A stretch of 64,000 nt of DNA from Sodalis ligni (GTDB lineage: Bacteria > Pseudomonadota > Gammaproteobacteria > Enterobacterales > Enterobacteriaceae): NCBI RefSeq assembly GCF_016865525.2, contig NZ_CP075169.1, forward strand, positions 248,001-312,000, written 5' to 3'. The position numbers and the translations under genes are program-made. A model generated the notes under the pieces. The model ran no database searches, was not told where the DNA came from, and saw nothing but the letters and a program-made list of their open reading frames with translations. Positions 20,578-31,850 of this stretch are shown piece by piece (the first letter of the stretch is position 1; each line of letters starts with the position of its first letter).

Positions 20578-20646
20578 AAATGGGTCTGGACATTTATACA
20601 GTTCCCACTTAACGTGACGGTTGGCACAGGTTACGGCGGAGGTTAT

Positions 20647-22233
20647 ATGGATTTCAGCCTGTTATACGCGGCGGGGGGCGTGCTGGCGGGGCTGCTGCTC
20701 GGCCTGCTCATCGCAAGCCACCGATACCAGAAACGGCTGGCAGATCATCAGGCGGCGCTGGGTTTGCATGAACAATCCCTGGCGTCGGCTCGGCAAGAGC
20801 TGGAGCGGGTAGAAGCGGCTCACCGTCAAAGCGTGCAGCAGCTCCGTGACGGCGAGCGTGAGCTGCGCGATCTCTACAGCCGGCTCGCCGCCGCGGAGGA
20901 GCGTCTGCAACCCCTGGAACACTGGCGAAAAGAGTGTGAACAGCTCAACGGCGAATTGCGGGCGCTGCGAGAGGTGAATAGCGCGCAAGAGGCCGAACTG
21001 CGGGAAGTGACTATTCGTCTGGAAGAGACCCGCATCGGCGCGGAAGAAAAACAGCGCTTGCTGATGAACAGCGAACAGCGGCTGGCATCGCAGTTCGAAA
21101 ACCTCGCCAATCGCATTTTCGAGCAAAGCGGGCGCAAGGTGGATGAGCAGAATCGGCAAAGCCTGGATCTCCTGCTGACCCCTTTGCGTGAACAACTGGA
21201 CGGGTTTCGCCGCCAGGTCCAGGACAGTTTCGGCCAAGAGGCGCGGGAACGCCATACCCTGACTCATGAGATCCGGAGCTTGCAGCAGCTTAACACGCAA
21301 ATGGCGCGGGAAGCGGTCAACCTGACCAAGGCGCTCAAAGGGGATAACAAAACCCAGGGCAACTGGGGCGAGGTGGTATTAAGCCGTGTTCTCGAAGCAT
21401 CGGGGCTGCGGGAGGGCTACGAATATCAAACCCAGGTGAACATTCAAATCGATAATGCGCATCGGATGCAACCTGACGTTATCGTGCGTTTGCCACAGGG
21501 AAAAGATGTGATCATCGACGCCAAAATGTCGCTGGTGGCTTATGAACGTTTTTTCAACAGTCAGGATGAAAGCGAGCGCCAGCTGGCGCTGACGGAGCAT
21601 ATTCAATCCCTGCGCGGGCATATGCGGCTGCTGGGGAGAAAAGATTACCAACAATTGCCCGGTTTACGCTCGCTGGATTATGTGTTGATGTTTATCCCGG
21701 TGGAGCCGGCCTTTATGCTGGCTATTGATAAGCAGCCCGAACTGATCGGCGAGGCCCAGAAACAGAATATCATGCTGGTGAGCCCCACTACGCTGCTGGT
21801 GGCCTTGCGGACCATCAGCAATCTTTGGCGCTACGAGCACCAGAGCCGCAATGCCCAGCATATTGCCGAGCGGGCCGCTCGCCTGTATGACAAGATGCGC
21901 CTGTTTGTGGACGACATGCTGGCCATAGGGCAAAGCCTCGACAAAGCCCAGGGCGGCTATCGTTCGGCCATGAATAAGCTGACGCAGGGCCGCGGCAATA
22001 TTCTCAGCCAGGCCGAGGGGTTCAGGGCGCTCGGGGTAGAGATCAAGCGCCCCATCAATTCCGTGTTGGCGGAACAAGCGGAGCAGGGATATAACGACGC
22101 CGATATCAGCAATGCGCGAACTGCCGATGATGACCGCGATGGGCAAGACGAAACGCCGTTAACCATCCCCGATAATTGTCCGCCGTCGGTTGACGACAAC
22201 GCTGTCCGGGGCGAAACTCCGGAGCAGGCGTAA
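20647..22233 (+). CDS. rmuC: RmuC family DNA recombination protein
   Basis: Related to E. coli RmuC, a protein that limits inversions at short inverted repeats and carries a nuclease-like fold. From the ATG after GGAGG it has 528 residues, longer than the E. coli 475. It has an N-terminal membrane anchor (about residues 5-22), a long Glu/Arg/Leu coiled coil (about 25-170) and the RmuC domain (about 200-450) with GNWGEVVLSRVLE, DVIIDAKMSLVAYE and the block VSPTTLLVALRTI. The last 70 residues are an acidic, low-complexity tail. It stands upstream of ubiE as in E. coli. Confidence 0.93.
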   Translation: MDFSLLYAAGGVLAGLLLGLLIASHRYQKRLADHQAALGLHEQSLASARQELERVEAAHRQSVQQLRDGERELRDLYSRLAAAEERLQPLEHWRKECEQLNGELRALREVNSAQEAELREVTIRLEETRIGAEEKQRLLMNSEQRLASQFENLANRIFEQSGRKVDEQNRQSLDLLLTPLREQLDGFRRQVQDSFGQEARERHTLTHEIRSLQQLNTQMAREAVNLTKALKGDNKTQGNWGEVVLSRVLEASGLREGYEYQTQVNIQIDNAHRMQPDVIVRLPQGKDVIIDAKMSLVAYERFFNSQDESERQLALTEHIQSLRGHMRLLGRKDYQQLPGLRSLDYVLMFIPVEPAFMLAIDKQPELIGEAQKQNIMLVSPTTLLVALRTISNLWRYEHQSRNAQHIAERAARLYDKMRLFVDDMLAIGQSLDKAQGGYRSAMNKLTQGRGNILSQAEGFRALGVEIKRPINSVLAEQAEQGYNDADISNARTADDDRDGQDETPLTIPDNCPPSVDDNAVRGETPEQA

Positions 22234-22301
22234 GAGGAATATACGCCGACGATGCAAGCGGACCCTCGGCGCGGAGCGATAAGACTTCCGCTGAGTTGAC
22301 C

Positions 22302-22320
22302 AGCCCTGCTGTGGGGCTTT
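22302..22320 (+). terminator. possible rmuC terminator
   Basis: AGCCC and GGGCT flank a six-base loop, followed by TTTG. It is short and lies about 50 bases before the ubiE start; weak evidence. Confidence 0.3.
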
Positions 22321-22372
22321 GCGCTCGCTTCTGTTACACTTCTCTGATATCTCATTAAGCAGGATGAATAAC

Positions 22373-23131
22373 ATGGCAGATGAAGACAAACGCGAAACGA
22401 CCCATTTCGGCTTTCGCACCGTGCCCAAAGATGAGAAAGCGGTTATGGTGGCGGATGTCTTTCATTCCGTCGCGGCAAAATATGATTTGATGAATGATTT
22501 AATGTCTTTCGGCATTCATCGCCTGTGGAAGCGTTTCGCTATCCATTGCAGCGGCGTGCGGCGGGGTCAGAAAGTGTTGGATCTTGCCGGCGGCACCGGC
22601 GATTTGACGGCGAAATTCTCCCGGCTGGTGGGAGAAGAGGGTGAGGTGGTCTTGGCGGATATCAACGATTCGATGCTGAAAGTCGGTCGCGATAAACTGC
22701 GCAATAAAGGCATTATCGGCAATGTGAGTTATGTCCAGGCGAATGCTGAATCGCTGCCGTTTCCCGATGATACCTTCGATTGCATCACCATCTCGTTCGG
22801 CCTGCGCAATGTCACCGAAAAAGAGCAGGCGCTGCGCTCCATGTATAGGGTGCTGAAACCCGGTGGCCGTCTGCTGATCCTGGAATTTTCCACCCCGTTG
22901 TTCAAGCCGTTGAACAAGGCATACGATCTCTACTCCTTTCACGTATTGCCGCGCATTGGCGAGATGGTGGCGCGGGATGCGGGCAGCTACCGTTACCTGG
23001 CCGAATCCATCCGCATGCATCCGGACCAGGAAACATTGAAAGCCATGATGCTCGACGCCGGTTTCGACTCCGCCGAGTATTTTAATATGACCGGAGGTAT
23101 CGTTGCGCTGCACCGCGGTTATAAATTTTGA
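22373..23131 (+). CDS. ubiE: UbiE, ubiquinone/menaquinone C-methyltransferase
   Basis: SAM-dependent methylase acting in both ubiquinone and menaquinone synthesis. The ATG at 22373 with AGGA nine bases upstream gives 252 residues (E. coli 251), starting [17 protein letters not shown] motif I is [15 protein letters not shown] (about residues 67-81), and the UbiE signatures [18 protein letters not shown] and LRNVTEKE are present. It is the first gene of the ubiE-ubiJ-ubiB cluster. Confidence 0.97.
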   Translation: MADEDKRETTHFGFRTVPKDEKAVMVADVFHSVAAKYDLMNDLMSFGIHRLWKRFAIHCSGVRRGQKVLDLAGGTGDLTAKFSRLVGEEGEVVLADINDSMLKVGRDKLRNKGIIGNVSYVQANAESLPFPDDTFDCITISFGLRNVTEKEQALRSMYRVLKPGGRLLILEFSTPLFKPLNKAYDLYSFHVLPRIGEMVARDAGSYRYLAESIRMHPDQETLKAMMLDAGFDSAEYFNMTGGIVALHRGYKF

Positions 23132-23143
23132 TCGGGAAATCAT

Positions 23144-23749
23144 ATGCTGATGTCATTGATCGCCGCGACTCTTGAAATTGCTCTTAAACGCTTGCTGTAT
23201 CAGGATCAATTCATGAAAACGGCTCGCCAGCGCCTCAAGGGTAAAACCCTGCGGTTTGAGCTGGCGGAACTGGACAGTCCGGTCATTTTGGTTTTTGGCG
23301 AATCACAGGCGGATGTTCTCACCTCTTGGGACGATCCGGCGGATTGCACCGTCAAAACGCATTTTTCCGCGATTCCGGCGCTGCGCCGGCGGCAACGGCT
23401 TCCCGCCCTGATTAAGCAGGGGGATCTAGAAGTGGATGGCGACATACAGGTGGTGCAGCAATTTGTCGCCCTACTGGATATGGCGGAATGCGATCCGGCC
23501 GAACTTCTGTCGCCCTATCTTGGCGATGTCCTGTCGGAAGGGCTGACGCAGCGCGTTTCCGCCCATGCCGATAATATCAAACGCCGCTGGACCGACCGGC
23601 AAACCCAATGGGGACAGGCGGTCACCGAAGAGTGGCGGCTATCCCCATCGGCCCTTGAGCTTGCCTGGTTCAGCGAAGAGGTAGACACCTTGGATCGGGA
23701 TGGCGCCGCTCTGGCGGCCCGTCTGGAAAGAATGGAGATCAGCCGATGA
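23144..23749 (+). CDS. ubiJ: UbiJ, ubiquinone biosynthesis accessory factor
   Basis: Lipid-binding accessory protein of the aerobic ubiquinone complex, 201 residues, the same length as E. coli UbiJ (YigP). The N-terminal two thirds are an SCP2-like domain ([14 protein letters not shown], then [22 protein letters not shown]). A C-terminal helix around EEWRLSP and LERME follows. Its TGA at 23747-23749 overlaps an ATG that would be the usual ubiB start but is out of frame with ubiB here. Confidence 0.95.
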   Translation: MLMSLIAATLEIALKRLLYQDQFMKTARQRLKGKTLRFELAELDSPVILVFGESQADVLTSWDDPADCTVKTHFSAIPALRRRQRLPALIKQGDLEVDGDIQVVQQFVALLDMAECDPAELLSPYLGDVLSEGLTQRVSAHADNIKRRWTDRQTQWGQAVTEEWRLSPSALELAWFSEEVDTLDRDGAALAARLERMEISR

Positions 23750-25382
23750 TTTTGGAGAAATCGGCCGCCTTTATTATATCGTGCGGGTATTGCTCAGCTA
23801 CGGACTGGATGAACTTATTCCCAAAGTGCGCCTGACCCTGCCGCTTCGCCTGGGGCGCAAGCTTTTGTTCTGGATCCCCAATGAGCATGCCCAGCAGCCC
23901 TTGGGTGAACGATTGCGGCTGGCCCTGGAGGAATTGGGACCGGTTTGGATCAAGTTCGGGCAAATGCTGTCCACCCGCCGCGATCTATTCCCGCCGGTGG
24001 TGGCCGATCAACTGGCGATGCTTCAGGACCGGGTGAAACCTTTTGACGGCGCCCTGGCGCGCCAGCATATCGAACGGGCAATGGGCAAGCCGCTGGAGTC
24101 CTGGTTCGACGATTTCGATCAGCAGGCGCTGGCGTCGGCATCCATCGCCCAGGTCCATACCGCGCGCCTGAAAGAAAACGGTAAAGAGGTGGTGATCAAA
24201 GTGATCCGCCCCGACATCATGCCGATGATCAAAGCCGATATGCGGTTAATGTACCGGCTGGCCAGCTGGCTGCCGCGGCTGCTGCCCGACGGACGGCGTC
24301 TGCGGCCGGTGGAAGTCGTGCTTGAGTATGAAAAAACCCTGTTGGACGAACTGAACCTGCTGCGTGAAGCGGCGAACTCCATCCAGCTCAGGCGTAACTT
24401 TGAAAACAGCCCGATGCTCTATATACCGGAGGTCTATCCGGATTACTGTAGCGAGACCATGATGGTCATGGAACGCATCTATGGTGTTCCGGTGTCGGAT
24501 GTGGCGGCCCTCGAGAAACAGGGAACCAATTTGAAATTACTGGCGGAACGTGGCGTGCAGGTCTTTTTTACGCAGGTGTTTCGTGATAGTTTTTTCCATG
24601 CGGACATGCATCCGGGCAATATTTTCGTCAGCTTTGAGCATCCGGAAAATCCGCAATATATCGGTATCGACTGCGGTATTGTCGGTTCGCTTAATAAAGA
24701 GGATAAACGGTACCTGGCGGAAAATTTCATCGCTTTTTTCAATCGCGATTACCGCAAAGTTGCCGAGCTGCACGTTGATTCCGGGTGGGTGCCCCCCGAT
24801 ACCAATGTGGAAGATTTTGAGTTTGCCATCCGTACCGTGTGTGAGCCGATATTCGAAAAACCGCTGGCGGATATCTCTTTCGGCCATGTTTTGTTGAATC
24901 TGTTCAACACCGCCCGGCGCTTCAATATGGAAGTACAGCCGCAACTGGTGTTATTGCAAAAGACCCTGTTGTACGTCGAGGGAGTGGGACGCCAGTTATA
25001 TCCGCAGCTCGATTTGTGGAAAACGGCCAAACCCTTTTTGGAAAACTGGATCAAAGATCAGGTGGGTATCCCGGCCATCATGCGGGCGCTCAAAGAAAAG
25101 GCTCCCTTTTGGGCGGAAAAACTGCCGGAGTTGCCTGAGCTCATCTACGAGGGATTCAAGCATCATAAGTCACTGCAAAAGAGCGTGGATAAGCTGGCGG
25201 TGGAGTTTAAGCAGCAGCGCGTTAAACAAGGACAGGCGCGGTTTTTGTTCGGTATCGGCGCAACATTGCTGCTCTGCGGGACTTTTCTGTTATCGCAGGG
25301 AAACGAGATGTCGTCTTTTCCCGCCTGGTTGATGGCGGCCGGTATCGTAAGCTGGATCGTCGGCTGGAAACGCACTGAATAG
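23700..25382 (+). CDS. ubiB: UbiB, ubiquinone biosynthesis kinase-like protein (start displaced)
   Basis: Atypical kinase/ATPase of the ABC1/ADCK family needed for ubiquinone synthesis, membrane-anchored by two C-terminal helices. The body matches E. coli UbiB (546 residues): the KxGQ motif in [16 protein letters not shown], the Ala-rich loop [13 protein letters not shown] and [14 protein letters not shown]. The conserved N-terminus [11 protein letters not shown] is preceded by GAT GAT TTT; the ATG at 23746 that overlaps the ubiJ stop is one base out of frame. The only in-frame ATG is at 23700 inside ubiJ (560 residues) with a poor ribosome site; a GTG at 23781 would cut conserved residues. 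A one-base deletion near 23749 would explain this. The rest is open. Confidence 0.88.
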   Translation: MAPLWRPVWKEWRSADDFGEIGRLYYIVRVLLSYGLDELIPKVRLTLPLRLGRKLLFWIPNEHAQQPLGERLRLALEELGPVWIKFGQMLSTRRDLFPPVVADQLAMLQDRVKPFDGALARQHIERAMGKPLESWFDDFDQQALASASIAQVHTARLKENGKEVVIKVIRPDIMPMIKADMRLMYRLASWLPRLLPDGRRLRPVEVVLEYEKTLLDELNLLREAANSIQLRRNFENSPMLYIPEVYPDYCSETMMVMERIYGVPVSDVAALEKQGTNLKLLAERGVQVFFTQVFRDSFFHADMHPGNIFVSFEHPENPQYIGIDCGIVGSLNKEDKRYLAENFIAFFNRDYRKVAELHVDSGWVPPDTNVEDFEFAIRTVCEPIFEKPLADISFGHVLLNLFNTARRFNMEVQPQLVLLQKTLLYVEGVGRQLYPQLDLWKTAKPFLENWIKDQVGIPAIMRALKEKAPFWAEKLPELPELIYEGFKHHKSLQKSVDKLAVEFKQQRVKQGQARFLFGIGATLLLCGTFLLSQGNEMSSFPAWLMAAGIVSWIVGWKRTE

Positions 25383-25459
25383 TACGCTCGACATAATAAT
25401 AAATAACCTGCATCCGGTTTGTAACCGGCAATATGAATCAACTTAAAACAGAGGTGCCT

Positions 25460-25726
25460 ATGGGCGGTATCAGTATCTCACAATTGTTAATCATCGCGGT
25501 GATCGTCGTATTATTATTCGGCACCAACAAATTGCGCGGCCTGGGATCGGATCTCGGTGCGTCAATCAAGGGCTTCAAAAAAGCCATGAACGACGATGAC
25601 GATAAAAAAACGCCGCCCAAGGCGGATCAAACCGTACAAGATGCGGACTTCACGACCCAACCCATTGCCCAATCCAGGCAATCCGAGTCGGAAGAGTCGA
25701 AAAGTAAAAATAAAGAGCAGGTATAA
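25460..25726 (+). CDS. tatA: TatA, twin-arginine translocase subunit
   Basis: Pore-forming subunit of the Tat export system for folded proteins, 88 residues from the ATG after AGAGGTG (E. coli 89). It has one N-terminal membrane helix ([17 protein letters not shown]), a hinge with FG, an amphipathic helix with [14 protein letters not shown] and an acidic tail ending KEQV as in E. coli. An upstream in-frame ATG nine codons earlier is not supported. It is first in tatABC. Confidence 0.97.
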   Translation: MGGISISQLLIIAVIVVLLFGTNKLRGLGSDLGASIKGFKKAMNDDDDKKTPPKADQTVQDADFTTQPIAQSRQSESEESKSKNKEQV

Positions 25727-25729
25727 TCC

Positions 25730-26457
25730 GTGTTTGATATTGGATTTGGTGAGCTGGCGCTGATATTCGTGATCGGGCTGGTGGTCCTCGGGCCCGAGCG
25801 TCTGCCGGTGGCGGTCAGAACGGTAGTGGGCTGGATCAAGGCATTGCGTTCGATGGCGGCGACGGTGCAAAACGAATTGAGCCAGGAATTGAAACTGCAG
25901 GAATTGCAGGACAGCTTGAAAAAAGTGGAAGAGGCCAGCAAAATAATCTGTCGCCGGAGCTGAAAGCCTCCATGGAAGAACTGCGCGAGGCGGCCGATTC
26001 AATGAAAAAAACCTTTCAAAGCAAGCTGGTTCCCGATGAGGAAAACCCGCCACATACTATCCATAATCCGGTGGTCACTGATTCCGCGGCGACACACAGC
26101 GGCGTGACCCCGGCCGAAGGCGCCAGCCAGGCGCAAGCACCGGCGATGGCCCCCGGCGCAGATGCCCCATCCCCGGACGAAATGGCCCGTCGGGCGGAAG
26201 AAACATTGCCGGTCCCGCCGGGGATTGCCGATGGCGTCACGCCGGATACAACAGTCCGTCAGCGGGAAACGCCAACGGCGGTCCCGCAAGGAATTGCCGA
26301 TAATGTCACGCCGGCTAAAGCGGCCCGCCTGGCACAAGCGCCGGCAGCGGTTCCGTCCACCCCCGGCGAGTCCGGCAATGATGGTAAAAATTCAGTCGTA
26401 GCGGAGCCGAGCCAGCACCAGGCGCCACCCATTCCTACATCACATAACGATCGCTAA
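25730..26457 (+). pseudogene. tatB: TatB, twin-arginine translocase subunit (frameshifted)
   Basis: TatB binds Tat substrates with TatC. It starts at a GTG, as in E. coli, with [29 protein letters not shown]. The frame runs 77 codons to a TGA at 25961-25963. The conserved continuation [16 protein letters not shown] is in another frame and stays open to 26457. One base is missing relative to the expected AGC AAA AAT AAT, in the AAAA run at 25940-25943. The first piece keeps the membrane helix and amphipathic helix; the acidic tail with HTIHNPVV is lost. Because truncation work on E. coli TatB found the tail largely dispensable, some function may remain. A sequencing error is possible. Confidence 0.85.
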
Positions 26458-26460
26458 AAC

Positions 26461-27234
26461 ATGGCCGTTGAAGATACTCAACCGCTTATCAGCCATTTGA
26501 TTGAGCTGCGTAAGCGATTATTGAACTGCATTATCAGTGTGCTGGTGGTATTCCTGGCATTAGTCTATTTTGCAAACGACATCTACCAGATCGTGTCGGC
26601 GCCGCTGATCAGACATATGCCGGCGGGCGCCAGCATGATCGCCACCGATGTGGCGTCGCCGTTTTTTACCCCCATCAAGCTGACCATTATCGTCTCGGTG
26701 TTTGCTTCCGCTCCGCTGCTGCTTTACCAGGTCTGGGCTTTTATCGCCCCGGCCTTATATAAGCATGAGCGGCGCCTGGTCATGCCGCTGCTGTTCTCCA
26801 GCACCTTTTTATTTTATGCCGGCATGGCTTTCGCGTATTTCATCGTTTTCCCGCTGGCATTCACTTTCTTCGCGCATACCGCCCCGCACGGGGTACTGAT
26901 TGCTACCGACATCAACAAGTATCTCGATTTTGTCATGTCGCTGTTTATGGCGTTCGGCGTGTCGTTCCAGGTCCCCATCGCCATCGTCCTGCTGTGCTGG
27001 ACCGGCGTGGTGACCCCGGAAAGCCTGAAGAAGAAGCGGCCCTATGTCCTGGTGGGCGCCTTCGTGGTGGGCATGTTGCTGACGCCCCCGGACGTTTTTT
27101 CCCAGACGCTGCTGGCTATTCCACTGTACCTGCTGTTTGAAATCGGCTTGTTCTTCGCGCGCTTTTATGTCGGCAAGGGCCGCCGCGATGGGCAGGATAC
27201 GGATGAAAACGAGGATAGCGGCGATGGCGAGTAA
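26461..27234 (+). CDS. tatC: TatC, twin-arginine translocase subunit
   Basis: Six-helix membrane core of the Tat translocase that recognises the twin-arginine signal, 257 residues (E. coli 258). The cytoplasmic N-terminus has [14 protein letters not shown], the conserved periplasmic and loop blocks include [22 protein letters not shown], and [20 protein letters not shown] is near residues 198-217. It starts four bases after the tatB region stop. The usual next gene, tatD, is absent. Confidence 0.97.
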   Translation: MAVEDTQPLISHLIELRKRLLNCIISVLVVFLALVYFANDIYQIVSAPLIRHMPAGASMIATDVASPFFTPIKLTIIVSVFASAPLLLYQVWAFIAPALYKHERRLVMPLLFSSTFLFYAGMAFAYFIVFPLAFTFFAHTAPHGVLIATDINKYLDFVMSLFMAFGVSFQVPIAIVLLCWTGVVTPESLKKKRPYVLVGAFVVGMLLTPPDVFSQTLLAIPLYLLFEIGLFFARFYVGKGRRDGQDTDENEDSGDGE

Positions 27235-27261
27235 GCGGACTACAACTCAGCGGTACAATCA

Positions 27262-27358
27262 CTGACAAATCGTCTTGGAGCTCAAGAGGCGGGACGGGTT
27301 CACGGCTTGTTTGCGATCTAGCAATCTGTCTCGCCTGGACACTTTGTCATCGATCTCA
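27262..27358. repeat. interspersed repeat, short copy
   Basis: Starts CTGACAAA and ends near CTTTGTCA...CTCAG. Its right part (27290-27358) aligns to 28757-28825 (GGGACGG.TTCACGGC, then ATCT.GCA and a shared CTTTGTCA). It lies after tatC in the place where tatD is normally found and is probably a remnant of the palindromic family described at 28.6-28.8 kb. Confidence 0.55.
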
Positions 27359-27378
27359 GATAGTTTTTTATTGAGTAA

Positions 27379-28449
<1,071 letters not shown>

Positions 28450-28450
28450 A

Positions 28451-28577
28451 AATACCCTTCATCTTTCAAGCCGCAGCGGCGTTGGCTACGCTTGGTCATC
28501 CCAGTCACTTAGTAATCTAAGCTCCTAGGAATGCCCATGCTTGCCGCCTTGCTGCAACTCGAAATCTATAGGGTATT
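28451..28577. repeat. ERIC repeat, full length
   Basis: About 127 bases, the usual ERIC length. It opens AATACCCTTCATCTTTCAAG and closes CTATAGGGTATT, with the core CAGTCACTTA and TAAGCTCCTAGG in the middle, the reverse complement of the classical ERIC core. It directly follows hemB. Confidence 0.85.
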
Positions 28578-28590
28578 TATATCCGCAGAC

Positions 28591-28825
28591 TGCTGACAAA
28601 GTACTCTGCGTTAATAAGAGGGACAGGCTGCCAGAAGAGTAAACCGTCCGCGCCAGGGACCAATACGCCGGGAGCGTATTGGAACAACGCCGCCAGGCGT
28701 TGGCCCGAAGGGTGACCCTCAGGGTTGAGGGTCATAATCGCGCGGATCGAGCCTCCAGGGACGGATTCACGGCGTGTTTACGATCTGGCAGCTTGTCCCG
28801 ACAAAGCACTTTGTCAACAAACTCA
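28591..28825. repeat. large palindromic repeat with three inner hairpins
   Basis: The ends TGACAAAG (28594-28601) and CTTTGTCA (28809-28816) are inverted copies. Inside, 28620-28644 and 28776-28799 form long nearly complementary arms (GGGACAGGCTGCCAGA against TCTGGCAGCTTGTCCC). Within is a module of three perfect hairpins: 28660-28668 with 28674-28682, 28685-28691 with 28696-28702, and 28713-28720 with 28727-28734. The same module, with compensatory changes, lies inside the ERIC at 54.9 kb. No protein is encoded. Confidence 0.7.
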
Positions 28826-28835
28826 GGGTATTTAT

Positions 28836-28884
28836 ACTCGTCATCTTTCGAGCCGCAGCGGCGTTGGCTGCGGCCGCTCACTCG
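28836..28884. repeat. partial ERIC repeat
   Basis: GTCATCTTTCGAGCCGCAG then CGGCGTTGGCTGCGGC and a CTCAC core fragment match one arm of the ERIC at 28451. Only about 50 bases remain, ending a few bases before the rfaH stop. Confidence 0.55.
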
Positions 28885-28892
28885 TTGACAAT

Positions 28893-29384
28893 TTACTGCA
28901 TCTTTTGGAATTGGCGATTGTCCAGGCTTTGGGAAATCTGCTTGTTAAGGAAATTAAGCAGCAGCATCGAGCGGGCTTCGCCGTCCGGCTCGGTGTAAAT
29001 TGCCTGGAGTCCCTCAAAGACGCCTTCGGTTATCAACACGGTATCGCCGGCATGGGGCGTTTGCGGATCCTTAATCCCTTCATAAGCATGTTCCCTGAGC
29101 TCATTGATTACATCTTCCGAAATGGTTACCGGTAAATTGCCGAAACGGACGAAATGGCTGACGCCGCGCGTGGCGCTGATGGTGGTGGTATGAATGCGCT
29201 CGGGATCGAACTCTATAAACAGATAATTGGGAAATAGCGGCTCATTAACCTCGGTGCGTTTGCCCCGGACGATTTTTTCCAAGGTGACCATAGGAGTCAG
29301 GCAAGCGACCGCCTGTCGTTCCAAATGTTCTTTAGCGCGCATTAACTGACCGCGTTTGCAATACAATAAATACCATGCTTCCAT
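28893..29384 (-). CDS. rfaH: RfaH, transcription antitermination factor
   Basis: NusG paralog that lets RNA polymerase read through long operons for LPS, capsule and secretion after pausing at ops sites. From the ATG at 29384 it has 163 residues (E. coli 162), starting [14 protein letters not shown]. The NGN domain covers about 1-100 with [13 protein letters not shown] and [12 protein letters not shown]; the C-terminal KOW region has [19 protein letters not shown] rejected an upstream start that adds 21 non-matching residues. No ops element was found in this window. Confidence 0.95.
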   Translation of the reverse strand: MEAWYLLYCKRGQLMRAKEHLERQAVACLTPMVTLEKIVRGKRTEVNEPLFPNYLFIEFDPERIHTTTISATRGVSHFVRFGNLPVTISEDVINELREHAYEGIKDPQTPHAGDTVLITEGVFEGLQAIYTEPDGEARSMLLLNFLNKQISQSLDNRQFQKMQ

Positions 29385-29572
29385 AATCTGCTTTACTCGG
29401 TTCACTGATAATTCAGCATAGCAAAAGCCTTGAACTATATATAGCATCCGCTTTTAATGCTGCAGGCAGGTGGCATAAAAAATAATCTATTTACCCCGAA
29501 TTTTGACAAAAGGCCAGCACGGTTGGTAAACAGACTTTATAATGCATCGATAACCCGGCTCCCGACGACTTT

Positions 29573-31060
29573 ATGAAATACCGTGACTTGCGCGACTTTC
29601 TCTCTTTGCTGGAACAGCGAGGGGAGTTGAAACGAATTACCCTGCCCATCAGTCCCCATCTGGAAATGACGGAAATCGCCGATCGAACTCTGCGGGCCGG
29701 CGGACCCGCGCTGCTGTTCGAAAATCCCAAAGGTTATGCCATGCCGGTATTATGCAACCTGTTCGGTACCCCGGAACGGGTGGCGTTGGGTATGGGACAA
29801 GAGAGCGTCTTGGCATTGCGTGAAGTCGGGGAATTATTGGCTTTTCTTAAGGAACCGGAGCCGCCGAAGGGATTTCGCGACCTGCTGGATAAAGCGCCGA
29901 AGTTTCGCCAGGTACTGAATATGCCGGTGAAACGGCTCGGTTCGGCACCCTGCCAGGAGCAAATATGGCAGGGCGAAGATGTGGATTTATCACGCATCCC
30001 GGTAATGCACTGCTGGCCTGGAGATGCCGCCCCCCTGATTACCTGGGGGCTTACCGTGACACGAGGTCCCCATAAAGAACGCCAGAATATGGGTATTTAC
30101 CGTCAGCAGGTTCTGAGTAAAAACAAAGTCATCATGCGCTGGCTTTCCCATCGCGGCGGCGCGCTGGATTTCCAGGAGTGGCGCCAGGCCCATCCGGGAG
30201 AAAGATTCCCGGTGGCGGGGGCGCTGGGGGCTGACCCCGCCACTATCCTGGCGGCGGTAACGCCGATACCCGATACTCTTTCCGAATACGCTTTCGCCGG
30301 GTTGCTGCGCGGTTACAAAACCGAAGTGGTTAAATGCATTTCCTGCGATCTTGATGTGCCCGCCGGCGCCGAAATTGTCCTGGAGGGATACCTTGAGCCG
30401 GGGGAAACCGCACCGGAAGGCCCTTACGGCGATCACACCGGCTACTATAATGAAGTGGATGAGTTTCCGGTGTTTACCATTACGCACATTACTCAGCGGC
30501 GTGACGCTATTTATCACTCCACCTACACCGGCCGTCCGCCGGACGAACCGGCTGTAATGGGCGTGGCGCTTAATGAAGTATTCGTTCCGATTTTACGTAA
30601 ACAGTTTCCGGAAATTGTCGATTTCTATTTGCCGCCGGAGGGCTGTTCATACCGGCTGGCGGTGGTGACGATCAAGAAACGGTATCCGGGCCATGCCAAG
30701 CGGGTCATGATGGGCGTCTGGTCTTTCCTGCGTCAATTCATGTATACCAAATTTGTCATCGTGTGCGATGATGATATTAACGCGCGTGATTGGAAAGATG
30801 TTATTTGGGCGATAACCACCCGCATGGATCCCGCGCGTGATACGGTGTTAATGGAAAATACGCCGATTGATTACCTGGATTTTGCCTCGCCGGTTTCCGG
30901 ATTGGGTTCAAAAATGGGAATGGATGCCACCAATAAATGGCCGGGTGAAACACAACGGGAATGGGGCACGCCCATTCTTATGGACGCTGAGGTCCGCACT
31001 CGTGTTGATGCGATCTGGGATGATCTGGCCATCTTTGAAAACAGTGGTAAAAGGCCGTGA
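29573..31060 (+). CDS. ubiD: UbiD, 3-octaprenyl-4-hydroxybenzoate decarboxylase
   Basis: Prenylated-FMN dependent decarboxylase of ubiquinone synthesis, 495 residues (E. coli 497). It starts [22 protein letters not shown]; the UbiD core includes [30 protein letters not shown] and [12 protein letters not shown]. The cofactor comes from UbiX, whose gene is not in this window. It is followed by fre, as in E. coli. Confidence 0.97.
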   Translation: MKYRDLRDFLSLLEQRGELKRITLPISPHLEMTEIADRTLRAGGPALLFENPKGYAMPVLCNLFGTPERVALGMGQESVLALREVGELLAFLKEPEPPKGFRDLLDKAPKFRQVLNMPVKRLGSAPCQEQIWQGEDVDLSRIPVMHCWPGDAAPLITWGLTVTRGPHKERQNMGIYRQQVLSKNKVIMRWLSHRGGALDFQEWRQAHPGERFPVAGALGADPATILAAVTPIPDTLSEYAFAGLLRGYKTEVVKCISCDLDVPAGAEIVLEGYLEPGETAPEGPYGDHTGYYNEVDEFPVFTITHITQRRDAIYHSTYTGRPPDEPAVMGVALNEVFVPILRKQFPEIVDFYLPPEGCSYRLAVVTIKKRYPGHAKRVMMGVWSFLRQFMYTKFVIVCDDDINARDWKDVIWAITTRMDPARDTVLMENTPIDYLDFASPVSGLGSKMGMDATNKWPGETQREWGTPILMDAEVRTRVDAIWDDLAIFENSGKRP

Positions 31061-31111
31061 TATTTCTGGCTTTCTATTCCGTTTTGTATAATGACCCGAC
31101 AGAGGGAATGC

Positions 31112-31813
31112 ATGACAACAATGACCTGTAAGGTCACTTCCGTGGATGCTATCACCGATACGGTATATCGGGTGTGTTTAGTCCCTGAAGCGGCTTTTAG
31201 TTTTCGCGCCGGCCAATATCTGATGGTGGTAATGGATGAACGCGATAAACGCCCTTTTTCCATGGCTTCCACCCCGATGGAGAGTTCCTTTATCGAGCTG
31301 CACATTGGTGCTTCGGAGCTTAATCTTTATGCCATGGCCGTGATGGATCGCATTTTAAAGAACCGTGAAATCATCGTAGACATCCCCCATGGCGATGCCT
31401 GGCTCAGGGACGATACCCAGCGGCCGATCGTGTTGATTGCCGGCGGCACCGGATTTTCCTATGCCCGCTCCATTCTGCTGACCGTACTGGATAAACAACC
31501 GGAACGCGAAGTGGCCATTTACTGGGGCGGCCGCGAATTACAGCATCTGTACGATCTCAGCGAACTGGAAGCCCTGACGCTGCAGCATCCCCGTCTTAAA
31601 GTGGTCCCTGTGGTGGAACAGCCTGACGAAAATTGGCTGGGCAGAACCGGCACGGTGCTCAGCGCGGTCATGCAGGATTACGGCAACCTGGAGCAATACG
31701 ACGTTTATATTGCCGGTCGTTTTGAAATGGCTAAAATCGCGCGGGAACGTTTCTGCGCTGAACGCGGCGCCACCGCGGAACGAATCTTCGGTGACGCGTT
31801 TGCCTTCATCTGA
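31112..31813 (+). CDS. fre: Fre, NAD(P)H-flavin reductase
   Basis: Reduces free flavins with NAD(P)H, supplying reduced flavin for iron release and other reactions. The ATG at 31112 gives 233 residues, exactly as in E. coli, starting [11 protein letters not shown]. The flavin-binding block is RPFSMASTP and the nucleotide site is [16 protein letters not shown]. The end [10 protein letters not shown] also matches. In E. coli the fadBA operon lies between fre and pepQ; here pepQ follows after 37 bases. Confidence 0.96.
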   Translation: MTTMTCKVTSVDAITDTVYRVCLVPEAAFSFRAGQYLMVVMDERDKRPFSMASTPMESSFIELHIGASELNLYAMAVMDRILKNREIIVDIPHGDAWLRDDTQRPIVLIAGGTGFSYARSILLTVLDKQPEREVAIYWGGRELQHLYDLSELEALTLQHPRLKVVPVVEQPDENWLGRTGTVLSAVMQDYGNLEQYDVYIAGRFEMAKIARERFCAERGATAERIFGDAFAFI

Positions 31814-31850
31814 CACTGGTTTGAATCCAGCGGTAAATTAAGGTCGGATT

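Noticed and set aside
25940..25963. programmed frameshifting in tatB
   Set aside because: The slippery run is only four A, with no stimulatory structure evident; decay or an error is simpler. The same holds for pepQ.
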